Assembly: GCA_045586995.1 (NCBI GenBank)
Contig: JAZNBI010000102.1
Span: forward strand, 1-18,292
Direction of reading: 5' to 3'
Origin: JAZNBI01 sp045586995
GTDB lineage: Bacteria; Bacillota; Clostridia; Oscillospirales; CAG-272
DNA length: 18,292 nucleotides
The position numbers were made by a program, and so were the translations under genes. Positions 7,976 to 14,873 of the stretch are shown one piece after another. The number at the start of each line of letters is the position of its first letter. Within the stretch, counting starts at the first letter, position 1. A model generated the notes under the pieces. The model saw only the letters and a list, made by a program, of their open reading frames with translations, did not search any database and was not told the origin of the DNA.

Positions 7976-9712
7976 TTAATCCTCCTTTGATATCGCGCCG
8001 AAGGGGCATACGTTGACACACAAGCCGCATCCGTTACATTGATTTATATCGATCTTAACACCGTCGCCGTCTGCGGAGATTGCAGGGCATCCAAGCTTCA
8101 TACACACCTTGCATTTTTTGCATTTTTCGGCATCTATTTCGCAGTGTCCCTTATATTTAACGCTCTTTAACAAAGCGCAGGGACGTTGAGCGATAATAAC
8201 CGACGGCTCTTCGCGGTTTACTTCTTCCTTAACGACCTTTTCAAAATTCTTAAGGTCAAACGGGTCGGCAACCACGATATGCTCAACTCCGACCGCGCGA
8301 CACAGAGCAATCAGATTGACCTGTTTTGTCTGCTCGCCGCGAATAGTATATCCCGTGGTGGGATTGTCCTGATGTCCGGTCATTCCCGTAATTGAGTTGT
8401 CAAGAATTATAACCGTGTTTGCGCCCTTGTTGTAAACTATATCAATAAGTCCCGTTATTCCCGAATGAATAAATGTAGAATCGCCTATGACCGAAACCAT
8501 CTTTTTGTTAAACTCCGCGCCTCTTGCCTTTGCCATACCGAGCGCGGCGCTTACCGACGCTCCCATACAAATAGTGGTATCCACGCTCTGAAGCGGCGCG
8601 ACCGCGCCCAAGGTATAACACCCGATATCACCGATTACGGTGAGTCCGAGCTTTTTGAGCACGTAAAAGGTTCCTCTGTGGGGGCATCCTGCGCACATAA
8701 CGGGGGGACGCGCGGGAAGCTTCTCCTCAAGCTTTGCAAACTCGGGAGCTCCCTCGCCCAAAACGACACTCTTTATCATTTGCGGTGTGTATTCGCCGAG
8801 CAGGGTAAATTTATCCTTTCCGACGACCTCCAAGCCGAGCGCCTTGCAGTGCTGCTCGATAAACGGGTCAAGCTCCTCTATAACGTAAAGCTTTTCGCAT
8901 TTTTCGGCAAACTCGAAGATCTTCTTCTCGGGAAGCGGATATACCATGCCAAGCTTCAAATAATTAACCTTATTTCCGAGCGCCTCTTTTGCATACATAT
9001 ACGCAATTCCCGAGGTAATTACGCCGATCTTCGCGCCGTTATCCTCAATAGAGTTAAGCTCGGTCTTGTCTGCAAAATCGCACTCTGCCGCCATTCTTTC
9101 TTCGACAATTACGTGTCTTTTGATGGCATTACCAGGCATCATTACGTATTTTGCTATATTTTTTTCGTAATTTTTCAGCTCTGTATCCTCGCGCTCACAA
9201 ATATCCACAAGAGATTGAGAGTGTGAAACTCTTGTTGAAAGGCGCAGAAATACAGGCGTATCAAATTGCTCCGAAAGCTCAAACGCCTTCTTGGTAAACT
9301 CCTTGCACTCGGAGGAGTCCGACGGCTCGAGCATCATAATTTTAGACGCCTTTGCATAGTGTCTTGAATCCTGCTCGTTTTGCGAGGAATGCATTCCCGG
9401 GTCATCTGCAACGCAGAGCACAAGTCCTCCGTTTACTCCCGTATAGGAAGCGGTAAACACCGGGTCTGCCATAACGTTAAGCCCTACGTGCTTCATACAG
9501 CTCATGCTTCTTGCTCCGCCGATAGACGCGCCTATTGCAACCTCGGCGGCAACCTTTTCATTCGGTGACCATTCAACGTATATATCCTCATATTTCACTG
9601 CATTTTCGGTAATTTCCGTGCTGGGAGTGCCGGGGTAAGATGCAACCACCTTTACTCCCGCCTCATATGCTCCTCTCGCAACAGCGGCATTACCCAACAA
9701 AAGTTTTTTCAT
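7976..9712 (-). CDS. iorA: Indolepyruvate ferredoxin oxidoreductase, alpha subunit
   Basis: Large catalytic subunit, 578 residues. Domains in order: N-terminal pyrimidine-binding half (LLGNAAVARGAYEAGV, SYPGTPSTEI); central segment with PPVMCAGCPHRG; TPP-binding half with GDIGCYTLG, MGASVSAALGMAKA, GDSTFIHSG and ITGMTGHQDNPTTG; and a C-terminal two-cluster ferredoxin domain with cysteines at 531/534/537/542 and 559/562/565/569 (CNGCGLCVNVCPFGAI), each expected to hold a 4Fe-4S cluster. I start at ATG 9712 because MKKLLLGN matches family N-termini. An in-frame TTG at 9799 would add 29 residues unlike the family. No good ribosome site sits directly before 9712, which is unusual for this operon. 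Reversible chemistry: with reduced ferredoxin it can carboxylate aryl-acetyl-CoA to arylpyruvate. Confidence 0.94.
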   Translation of the reverse strand: MKKLLLGNAAVARGAYEAGVKVVASYPGTPSTEITENAVKYEDIYVEWSPNEKVAAEVAIGASIGGARSMSCMKHVGLNVMADPVFTASYTGVNGGLVLCVADDPGMHSSQNEQDSRHYAKASKIMMLEPSDSSECKEFTKKAFELSEQFDTPVFLRLSTRVSHSQSLVDICEREDTELKNYEKNIAKYVMMPGNAIKRHVIVEERMAAECDFADKTELNSIEDNGAKIGVITSGIAYMYAKEALGNKVNYLKLGMVYPLPEKKIFEFAEKCEKLYVIEELDPFIEQHCKALGLEVVGKDKFTLLGEYTPQMIKSVVLGEGAPEFAKLEEKLPARPPVMCAGCPHRGTFYVLKKLGLTVIGDIGCYTLGAVAPLQSVDTTICMGASVSAALGMAKARGAEFNKKMVSVIGDSTFIHSGITGLIDIVYNKGANTVIILDNSITGMTGHQDNPTTGYTIRGEQTKQVNLIALCRAVGVEHIVVADPFDLKNFEKVVKEEVNREEPSVIIAQRPCALLKSVKYKGHCEIDAEKCKKCKVCMKLGCPAISADGDGVKIDINQCNGCGLCVNVCPFGAISKED

Positions 9713-9811
9713 AATCAAACCATAGCTTCGGAGTGTCCGAAAGCTTCCTTTCTTAACGGATTTTAAGGGAAAACGACTCGCTTTAAAAAGCAAGTGCAAA
9801 AATCCTTATCC
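9713..9811 (-). other. 99-base structured gap before iorA
   Basis: The only sizeable gap inside the operon, between the ligase stop and iorA. On the minus strand it can form two hairpins. The first (9776-9795) pairs ACTTGCTT with AAGCGAGT around TTTA. The second (9724-9745) pairs AGCTTTCGGA with TCCGAAGCT around CAC, with one bulged T. AAAGGA (rc of 9746-9751) lies immediately upstream of the second hairpin, about 30 bases from ATG 9712. Folding could bring it to about a dozen bases from the start. No T run follows either hairpin, so neither looks like a terminator, and no convincing internal promoter was seen. Confidence 0.45.
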
Positions 9812-11446
9812 TCAAATTTCGTTTTGTTTTGCTACCAATCTGCCTGCGCCGTATTTCTCGCGCAGCTTGGGCTTTTCAATCTTTCCCGTGGGGTTTCTGG
9901 GAATTTTATCAAAAATAATTTTTCTCGGACGCTTGTATCTCGGAAGGTCGAGGCAAAAATCGTTCAATTCCTGCTCACTCAGCTCAAATCCGTCCTTTAT
10001 TTCAACGATAGCTGCCGTTATCTCGCCCAAGCGAGCGTCGGGCAAGCCGATAACAGCGGTGTCCTTTATGGCGTTGTTTTTGCGCAAAAAATCTTCAATT
10101 TGAACCGGATATATATTTTCTCCTCCGGTTATGATAACGTCTTTTTTGCGGTCGACGAGATAAATAAAGCCGTCCTCGTCCTCCTGTGCCATATCACCCG
10201 TAAACAGCCAGCCGCCGCGAAGCACGTCCGCCGTTGCCTTTTCGTCGTGATAATACTCGCGCATAACTCCGTCGCCCTTGACCGCAAGCTCGCCAACCTC
10301 GCCCTTTTCGACCTCTTTGCCGTTTTCATCGACGATCTTGACCTGCCAGCCGTAGCCCGCCTTGCCTATTGCTCCGACCTTATCTGCGTTATCAACGCCG
10401 AGATGTACGCAACCGGGGCCGATAGACTCGCTGAGCCCGTAATTTGTGTCATATTGATGATTCGGAAAATACTGCTTCCAGCGTTTTATCAAGCTCGGCG
10501 GAACGGGCTGCGCGCCGATATGCATCAAACGCCACTGCGAAAGCTCATAATCCTCAAGCGCGATATCCTTACGCTCAACAGCGTCGAGAATATCCTGTGC
10601 CCACGGCACGAGCAGCCAAACGATAGAGCATTTCTCCTCCGAAACTGTACGAACTATCCACTCGGGCTTTACGCTCTTAAGGAGCACCGCCTTGCCGCCA
10701 ACCAAAAAGCTTCCGAACCAATGCATTTTTGCTCCCGTATGATAAAGCGGCGGGATACAAAGAAAAATGTCGTCCTTGCTTTGAGAATGATGATTTTGCT
10801 CGACCTTTGCGGCGTGCATCAAGCTTTTGTGGGAATGAAGTATCGCCTTCGGGAATCCCGTCGTGCCCGACGAAAAGTAAATTGCCGCGTCATCCTCGTC
10901 GGAAATCTCGATTTCCGGATTTCTCGACGAGCAGTATGTAACAAGACGGTCATAGCTTTCGGCAAACGTGGGGCAATCCTCGCCCACGTAAAGCATCATA
11001 TTAAGATTCTTTACCCTTCCGCATATCTGCTCGACGCGGCCTGTAAATTCAGGACCGAAAATCAACACCGACGAATCCGAAAGGTCAAGGCAATACTTTA
11101 TTTCATCCGAAGCATACCGATAGTTCATCGGTACGGCAAGCGCGCCTGTTTTGAGTATTCCGAAATATATCGGAAGCCATTCAAGGCAGTTCATAAGCAG
11201 CACGGCAACCTTGTGGCCCTTTTTGATACCGCGAGTCAACAAAAAATTGGCAAATCGGTTTGATTTCTTCTCAAAATCACCCCAGGTTATCTCGGTTCTG
11301 AATTTTTCGTTAGGGCTGGATTCAATTAAAGAATATTCGCGCCAGGTAAGGCGTCCGACGTCATCTTTAACGGGATTTATCTCGATCAAGCTTACGTCGT
11401 CCCTGTAAAGCTCCGCGTTTTTGGAAAGTATCTCTGTAATGGGCAT
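9812..11446 (-). CDS. AMP-dependent acyl-CoA synthetase (class I adenylate-forming enzyme)
   Basis: A 544-residue ligase that activates a carboxylic acid through an acyl-AMP to its CoA thioester; cytoplasmic. Core motifs: A3 YFSSGTTGFPKA (about 190-201), A5 NYGLSE (335-340), TGD at 417-419, A8 DRKKDVIITGGENIYP (432-447) and the A10 lysine in NPTGKIEK (Lys522). The fatty-acyl/aryl-CoA-ligase-like architecture is complete. ATG 11446 follows the symporter stop by 4 bases, with GGGAGATAGAG upstream inside the symporter gene, so the two are coupled. It belongs to a different ligase family from the PaaK enzyme of the same operon. The substrate is unknown; by context an aryl-acetate or aryl-propionate taken up by the symporter is plausible, while medium-chain fatty or other acids are not excluded. 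Confidence 0.9.
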   Translation of the reverse strand: MPITEILSKNAELYRDDVSLIEINPVKDDVGRLTWREYSLIESSPNEKFRTEITWGDFEKKSNRFANFLLTRGIKKGHKVAVLLMNCLEWLPIYFGILKTGALAVPMNYRYASDEIKYCLDLSDSSVLIFGPEFTGRVEQICGRVKNLNMMLYVGEDCPTFAESYDRLVTYCSSRNPEIEISDEDDAAIYFSSGTTGFPKAILHSHKSLMHAAKVEQNHHSQSKDDIFLCIPPLYHTGAKMHWFGSFLVGGKAVLLKSVKPEWIVRTVSEEKCSIVWLLVPWAQDILDAVERKDIALEDYELSQWRLMHIGAQPVPPSLIKRWKQYFPNHQYDTNYGLSESIGPGCVHLGVDNADKVGAIGKAGYGWQVKIVDENGKEVEKGEVGELAVKGDGVMREYYHDEKATADVLRGGWLFTGDMAQEDEDGFIYLVDRKKDVIITGGENIYPVQIEDFLRKNNAIKDTAVIGLPDARLGEITAAIVEIKDGFELSEQELNDFCLDLPRYKRPRKIIFDKIPRNPTGKIEKPKLREKYGAGRLVAKQNEI

Positions 11447-11450
11447 TTTA

Positions 11451-13001
11451 TTACTCTATCTCCCTTTTCGTATTAAAAACCTTTTCTATATGTGTGCTGT
11501 CGAATTTTTTGGTAAATATACTGACCAAAGGCACGACGGCAAAAGAAACAGCCATCGCAACAACTCCCATTTCGGGAGCAAGCGAAACCGCCGCCGAAAA
11601 GCCCTTTGTTACTGTAAGTATAACCGTTGGAAGCGCTATTGTCAAGAGCCCACATATCATTCCCGCAAAGGCGCCTGCCTTCGTCGTTTTTTTGGAAAGA
11701 ATTCCCCAGAAATATGCGCCGATAAAGCATCCCGACACCGCGCCCCACGAAAACGACATTATGTTCACTATAATAGAAACGTCCATTGTCGCAAAAATGT
11801 ATGACAGCGCAACGAACACAAAGCATAACGCTCTTGTCAAATACATCTGATTCTTTGGATTTAAGTCCTTTTTTATTTCGGGAATAAGGTCGACCGAAAT
11901 TGCCGACGCCGACGAAAGCACCACCGATGCAAGCGTTGACATCGAAGCAGACAAAAGCAATATCAAAATAATTATAAGAATGATCACGGTAAAGCTATTT
12001 GAGCCGAGCGTTGTAAGCAGCATTGACGGAATAATGGCGTCTTTTCCGCCCTCGGGAAGCGTGTTTCCGAGGACAAGACGCGAAAACGCTCCCGTAAAGT
12101 ACGCGCCAACACCGATTATAAGACAAAATACCGTCGAAATGATCGTCGCGCTCTTTATCGTGCTTTCCTTTTTGATTGCATAAAACTTTGTAACCATCTG
12201 AGGAAGTCCCCAGGTTCCGAAGCTTGTCAAGAGAATGTTAACACAAAGGAACTTAAAGCTCGAGCCGCCAAATATGTCGGTAAGCTGAGAGCCGTTTATA
12301 CCGTCGCCGTTATCCGAAACGAGCGCAAGCTTTTGCAAGCCCTCTGAAATTCCGCCCACGGCATCGCTCGAAACCACGGCGATGACCATACAAACGATAC
12401 CTATTATCATAACGAGTCCCTGCACGAAGTCGGTATACGCCGTTGCCAAATATCCGCCGAGGACAAGATATGCCGCCGTTAAAACGGCTATCATAAGCAT
12501 AAAATAGTTGACCGAGATCGACGGAAAAATACTGTTAAACATTGAGCCGAGTCCCTTGTATACCGCCGAAGAATAAGGCACGAGGAACAAGAAAATGACA
12601 ACAGCCGCAAAAATTTTCATCGAACGCGAGCAATATCTCTCGGAGAAAAATTCGGGCATGGTTTTTGCGTCTATATTTCTCGTTATGCGACGGGTCTTGC
12701 GCGCAAAAAGCCACCAGGAAAGCATACATCCGAGGATGGCGTTTCCGATACCTATCCAAACACTGCCGATACCGATATCCCAGCCGTGCTTTCCCGCATA
12801 TCCGACGAACACGACGGCGGAAAAATAAGACGTTCCGTAAGCAAACGCCGACACCCATGCGCCAACATTTCTGCCGCCAAGCAAAAATCCGTCTATCGTC
12901 TTTGTACGGCTAAAGCTGTAAACTCCGATGGCGATCATAGCAACCGAAAACAAAACGAACGCCGCGACCGTCAAAGCTTGTACCTGTTCTAAATTTTTCA
13001 T
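11451..13001 (-). CDS. Sodium:solute symporter (SSS family)
   Basis: Polytopic membrane protein of 516 residues, expected to have about 13 helices and to use Na+ to import an organic solute. Family hallmarks: FLLGGRNVGAWVSAFAYGTS in the first helices (compare PutP-type LGGR), GGYLATAYTDFVQG in the middle, and LLLSASMSTLASVVLSSASA in the second half, matching the SSS helix with sodium-contacting Ser/Thr. The start is ATG 13001: GGAGG at 13007-13011 lies 5 bases upstream, whereas the longer frame from GTG 13013 would contain its own ribosome site. It is the first gene after the T-box leader. The position suggests uptake of the aryl acid used downstream, or of tyrosine itself; SSS subfamily substrates cannot be told from motifs alone. 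Confidence 0.9.
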   Translation of the reverse strand: MKNLEQVQALTVAAFVLFSVAMIAIGVYSFSRTKTIDGFLLGGRNVGAWVSAFAYGTSYFSAVVFVGYAGKHGWDIGIGSVWIGIGNAILGCMLSWWLFARKTRRITRNIDAKTMPEFFSERYCSRSMKIFAAVVIFLFLVPYSSAVYKGLGSMFNSIFPSISVNYFMLMIAVLTAAYLVLGGYLATAYTDFVQGLVMIIGIVCMVIAVVSSDAVGGISEGLQKLALVSDNGDGINGSQLTDIFGGSSFKFLCVNILLTSFGTWGLPQMVTKFYAIKKESTIKSATIISTVFCLIIGVGAYFTGAFSRLVLGNTLPEGGKDAIIPSMLLTTLGSNSFTVIILIIILILLLSASMSTLASVVLSSASAISVDLIPEIKKDLNPKNQMYLTRALCFVFVALSYIFATMDVSIIVNIMSFSWGAVSGCFIGAYFWGILSKKTTKAGAFAGMICGLLTIALPTVILTVTKGFSAAVSLAPEMGVVAMAVSFAVVPLVSIFTKKFDSTHIEKVFNTKREIE

Positions 13002-13028
13002 AAAAACCTCCACTCACATCGGGGGGAG

Positions 13029-13063
13029 AAAAATAAAAGCCCCCTGTATTTTAAATACAGAGG
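13029..13063 (-). terminator. T-box leader terminator hairpin
   Basis: On the minus strand CCTCTGTAT pairs with ATACAGGGG (one T-G wobble) around a short AT loop, followed by the T-rich tract CTTTTATTTTT. The 5' arm reuses the CCTC that closes the antiterminator, so the two folds are mutually exclusive, as expected for a transcription-attenuating T-box. Confidence 0.88.
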
Positions 13064-13320
13064 ACGGATAAACACCGTGGTACCACCTCAGTTCGCCGCC
13101 GCCTCGCGGCAAACGGCCTTATAAGGTACGGCAATAAAGCTTATACCTTTATGCTATTACGGGCACACCCGTTGCAGCCTACTCGCATGAAAACGCTTTG
13201 GGTGCACAGCTACCGAAACGTATTCAAAGTGCTTTTTCCATTGTCTTGCACCGCCCGACAACTCTCTTTAGGTTCCAAACACCTTTACTTGCTTCCGGTC
13301 ACAGCTTTTATAATATTCAC
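13029..13320 (-). promoter_or_regulatory. T-box riboswitch leader, probably tyrosine-specific
   Basis: Untranslated leader of about 320 bases before the symporter gene. Stem I: the base helix ACCGGAA/TTTCGGT carries an internal loop with AGTA on the 5' side and GAA-TAC-G on the 3' side. Reading the triplet after GAA gives specifier UAC (13220-13222), a Tyr codon, followed by a purine as in known T-boxes. The apical part has AGAGAG, then TTGTC/GACAA closing GGGCGGTGCAA. A 9-pair stem III (GTTTGCCGC/GCGGCGAAC) follows. The conserved T-box GAGGTGGTACCACGG (13075-13089) pairs ACGG with CCGT and GAGG with CCTC to form the antiterminator (13060-13089). The bulge UGGU would pair with a tRNA 3' end ending A-CCA, fitting tRNA-Tyr. 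Uncharged tRNA should switch on the whole minus-strand operon. Confidence 0.92.
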
Positions 13321-13326
13321 TCTGTT

Positions 13327-13355
13327 ATTATATCAAACAAAAATATGCCTGTCAA
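13327..13355 (-). promoter_or_regulatory. Consensus sigma-A promoter of the T-box operon
   Basis: The minus strand shows TTGACA (13350-13355), exactly 17 bases, and TATAAT (13327-13332): both hexamers are perfect consensus. Transcription should begin near 13320, at the 5' edge of the T-box. Such a strong core promoter fits a system whose control lies in attenuation rather than initiation. Confidence 0.9.
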
Positions 13356-13408
13356 GAGATTTCGCCAACAAAAATTTGCATTTTTTTAAATAAATTTACA
13401 TTATCTAC

Positions 13409-13464
13409 TTGAAAAACCAACGCTTTTTTGCTATAATTAATCATCAAATATTCATCTTTGGGGG
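13409..13464 (+). promoter_or_regulatory. Promoter and ribosome binding site of the guaA-like gene
   Basis: TTGAAA (13409-13414), a 17-base spacer and TATAAT (13432-13437) make a strong sigma-A promoter, back to back with the T-box operon promoter. The expected leader is under 30 bases, too short for a purine riboswitch. GGGGG at 13460-13464 lies 6 bases before ATG 13471. Confidence 0.8.
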
Positions 13465-13470
13465 ATTATT

Positions 13471-14760
13471 ATGCAACAGGATATGATTCTGATCATTGAT
13501 ATGGGAAGCGAAACAAACGCAGCGCTTGCCAGAGAGATACGCGCGCTCGGAGTATACAGCGAAATACACCCGCACGATATTACTAAAGAAGCGTTCGAAA
13601 AATTGCCTAACGTAAAGGGCATTATTCTCGGCGGCGGACCGAACCACATAGTAGACGGCAAGGAAATAGAGCCTTCGGATGCCATCTGTTCTTCCAACCT
13701 GCCCACAGCCGCATTCGATTGCTGCGGAGCAGAGCCGTTACCCACAGATGATAACGCGCGCCGCGAGCTTCTTTCCGACTTTATTTTCAACGTTTGCAAG
13801 GCGTCGAAAAATTGGAATATAAAGAACTTTATAGATGACCAGACCGAGCTTATTCGCCGTCAGGTCGGAAACCGCAAGGTCTTGCTTGCTCTTTCGGGAG
13901 GAGTGGACTCGTCGGTAGTTGCCGCGTTGCTGCTTAAGGCGATAGGAACGAACCTTGTCTGCGTTCACGTTAATCACGGATTGCTCCGCAAGGGTGAGCC
14001 GGAGCAGGTAGTAAGAGTTTTCCGCGAGGAGCTTGGCGCAAACCTTATATACGTTGATGCCACAGACAGATTTTTAGATAAATTGAACGGAGTCAGCGAC
14101 CCCGAGCAAAAGCGTAAAATTATCGGCGCGGAATTTATCCGTGTGTTCGAAGAAGAAGCGCGCAAGCTCGACGGCATTGATTTTCTCGCGCAAGGAACGA
14201 TATATCCCGATATTATAGAAAGCGGAACGAAAACCTCAAAAGCGGTTAAAGCGCACCACAACGTCGGCGGTCTGCCCGAGGATCTGAAGTTTGAACTCGT
14301 AGAGCCGTTAAAAATGCTCTTTAAGGATGAAGTACGCGCCTGCGGCTCGGCACTCGGTCTGCCCGACAGTATGGTATACCGTCAGCCCTTCCCCGGTCCC
14401 GGACTCGGAGTACGCTGCCTTGGCGCCATTACTCGTGACAGATTGGAAGCGGTAAGAGAATCGGATGCAATTTTGCGCGAAGAATTCTTCAAGGCAGGAC
14501 TCGACCGCGAAATTTGGCAATATTTCACCGTTGTTCCGGACTTTAAATCGGTTGGAGTAAGAAATAACGCAAGGTCATTCGAATATCCGGTCATAATCCG
14601 CGCGGTAAACACGATAGACGCTATGACCGCAACCATCGAGCCGTTGTCCTATGCGTTGCTGACGCAAATTACCGACAGAATTATAAACGAGGTAAAAGGC
14701 GTTAACAGAGTGCTCTATGACCTTTCGCCTAAACCTACGGCGACGATAGAGTGGGAGTGA
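13471..14760 (+). CDS. guaA: GMP synthase with collapsed, catalytically dead glutaminase domain
   Basis: Converts XMP to GMP with ATP and a nitrogen donor. The ATP-pyrophosphatase domain is intact: LALSGGVDSS (P-loop, 142-148), HVNHGLLRKGE, GTIYPDIIESG, HHNVGGLPE, then the dimerisation domain with RQPFPGPGLGVRCLG and a normal IEWE terminus. The N-terminal class I amidotransferase part is only about 110 residues instead of about 190. It begins normally (MILIIDMGSE, IILGGGPN), then passes within about 35 residues to the final ELLSDFIFNVCK helix. The nucleophile motif GxCxGxQ and the HPE motif are absent. At 429 residues the protein is about 90 short of a usual GuaA. The frame is uninterrupted and well supported by promoter and ribosome site, so decay looks unlikely. 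It probably uses free ammonia or a separate glutaminase; none is visible nearby. Confidence 0.88.
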   Translation: MQQDMILIIDMGSETNAALAREIRALGVYSEIHPHDITKEAFEKLPNVKGIILGGGPNHIVDGKEIEPSDAICSSNLPTAAFDCCGAEPLPTDDNARRELLSDFIFNVCKASKNWNIKNFIDDQTELIRRQVGNRKVLLALSGGVDSSVVAALLLKAIGTNLVCVHVNHGLLRKGEPEQVVRVFREELGANLIYVDATDRFLDKLNGVSDPEQKRKIIGAEFIRVFEEEARKLDGIDFLAQGTIYPDIIESGTKTSKAVKAHHNVGGLPEDLKFELVEPLKMLFKDEVRACGSALGLPDSMVYRQPFPGPGLGVRCLGAITRDRLEAVRESDAILREEFFKAGLDREIWQYFTVVPDFKSVGVRNNARSFEYPVIIRAVNTIDAMTATIEPLSYALLTQITDRIINEVKGVNRVLYDLSPKPTATIEWE

Positions 14761-14779
14761 CTTTTGCATAGCAAAAGTC
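14759..14779 (+). other. Hairpin overlapping the guaA stop codon
   Basis: GACTTTTGC (14759-14767) and GCAAAAGTC (14771-14779) form a perfect 9-pair stem with loop ATA. It begins inside the TGA stop and is not followed by a T run, so it is not a classical terminator. It may stabilise the 3' end of the guaA message or reduce read-through into the next gene. Confidence 0.5.
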
Positions 14780-14873
14780 AACTATGATCGGATTCGCCAA
14801 GTTTGAAGTTACGGGAGTTAACACCTACGAAAGACAACGCGTTTTGTGAATGTCTGTAAAGGAGAAGATATTT

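Noticed and set aside
8465..9226. A 253-codon plus-strand frame
   Set aside because: Antisense to iorA, which carries clear TPP and ferredoxin motifs; the frame has no ribosome site or family features.
9794..11263. A 489-codon open frame on the plus strand
   Set aside because: It lies antisense to the acyl-CoA ligase, whose minus-strand frame has every adenylate-forming motif and a ribosome site. The plus-strand product has no recognisable domain, and codon bias of the real gene explains the lack of stops.
4428..13001. Catabolic (fermentative) reading of the paaK-iorAB-aminotransferase cluster
   Set aside because: It is the usual reading of such genes and not excluded chemically, but control by a T-box that responds to uncharged tRNA-Tyr would switch on tyrosine breakdown when tyrosine is scarce, which makes little sense.
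13011..13013. GTG as start of the symporter
   Set aside because: This would place the GGAGG ribosome site inside the coding region; ATG 13001 has that site at normal spacing.
13014..13320. The T-box as the leader of guaA
   Set aside because: The T-box bulge, antiterminator and T-rich terminator tract are oriented on the minus strand and lead into the symporter gene. guaA has its own promoter and a leader under 30 bases.
13151..13393. Short plus-strand frames between the symporter and guaA
   Set aside because: They overlap the T-box leader and its promoter, which account for this sequence on the minus strand.
13471..14760. guaA as a decaying pseudogene
   Set aside because: No stop or frameshift, intact synthetase motifs, and a strong promoter and ribosome site; a single in-frame loss in the amidotransferase domain fits a functional variant better.
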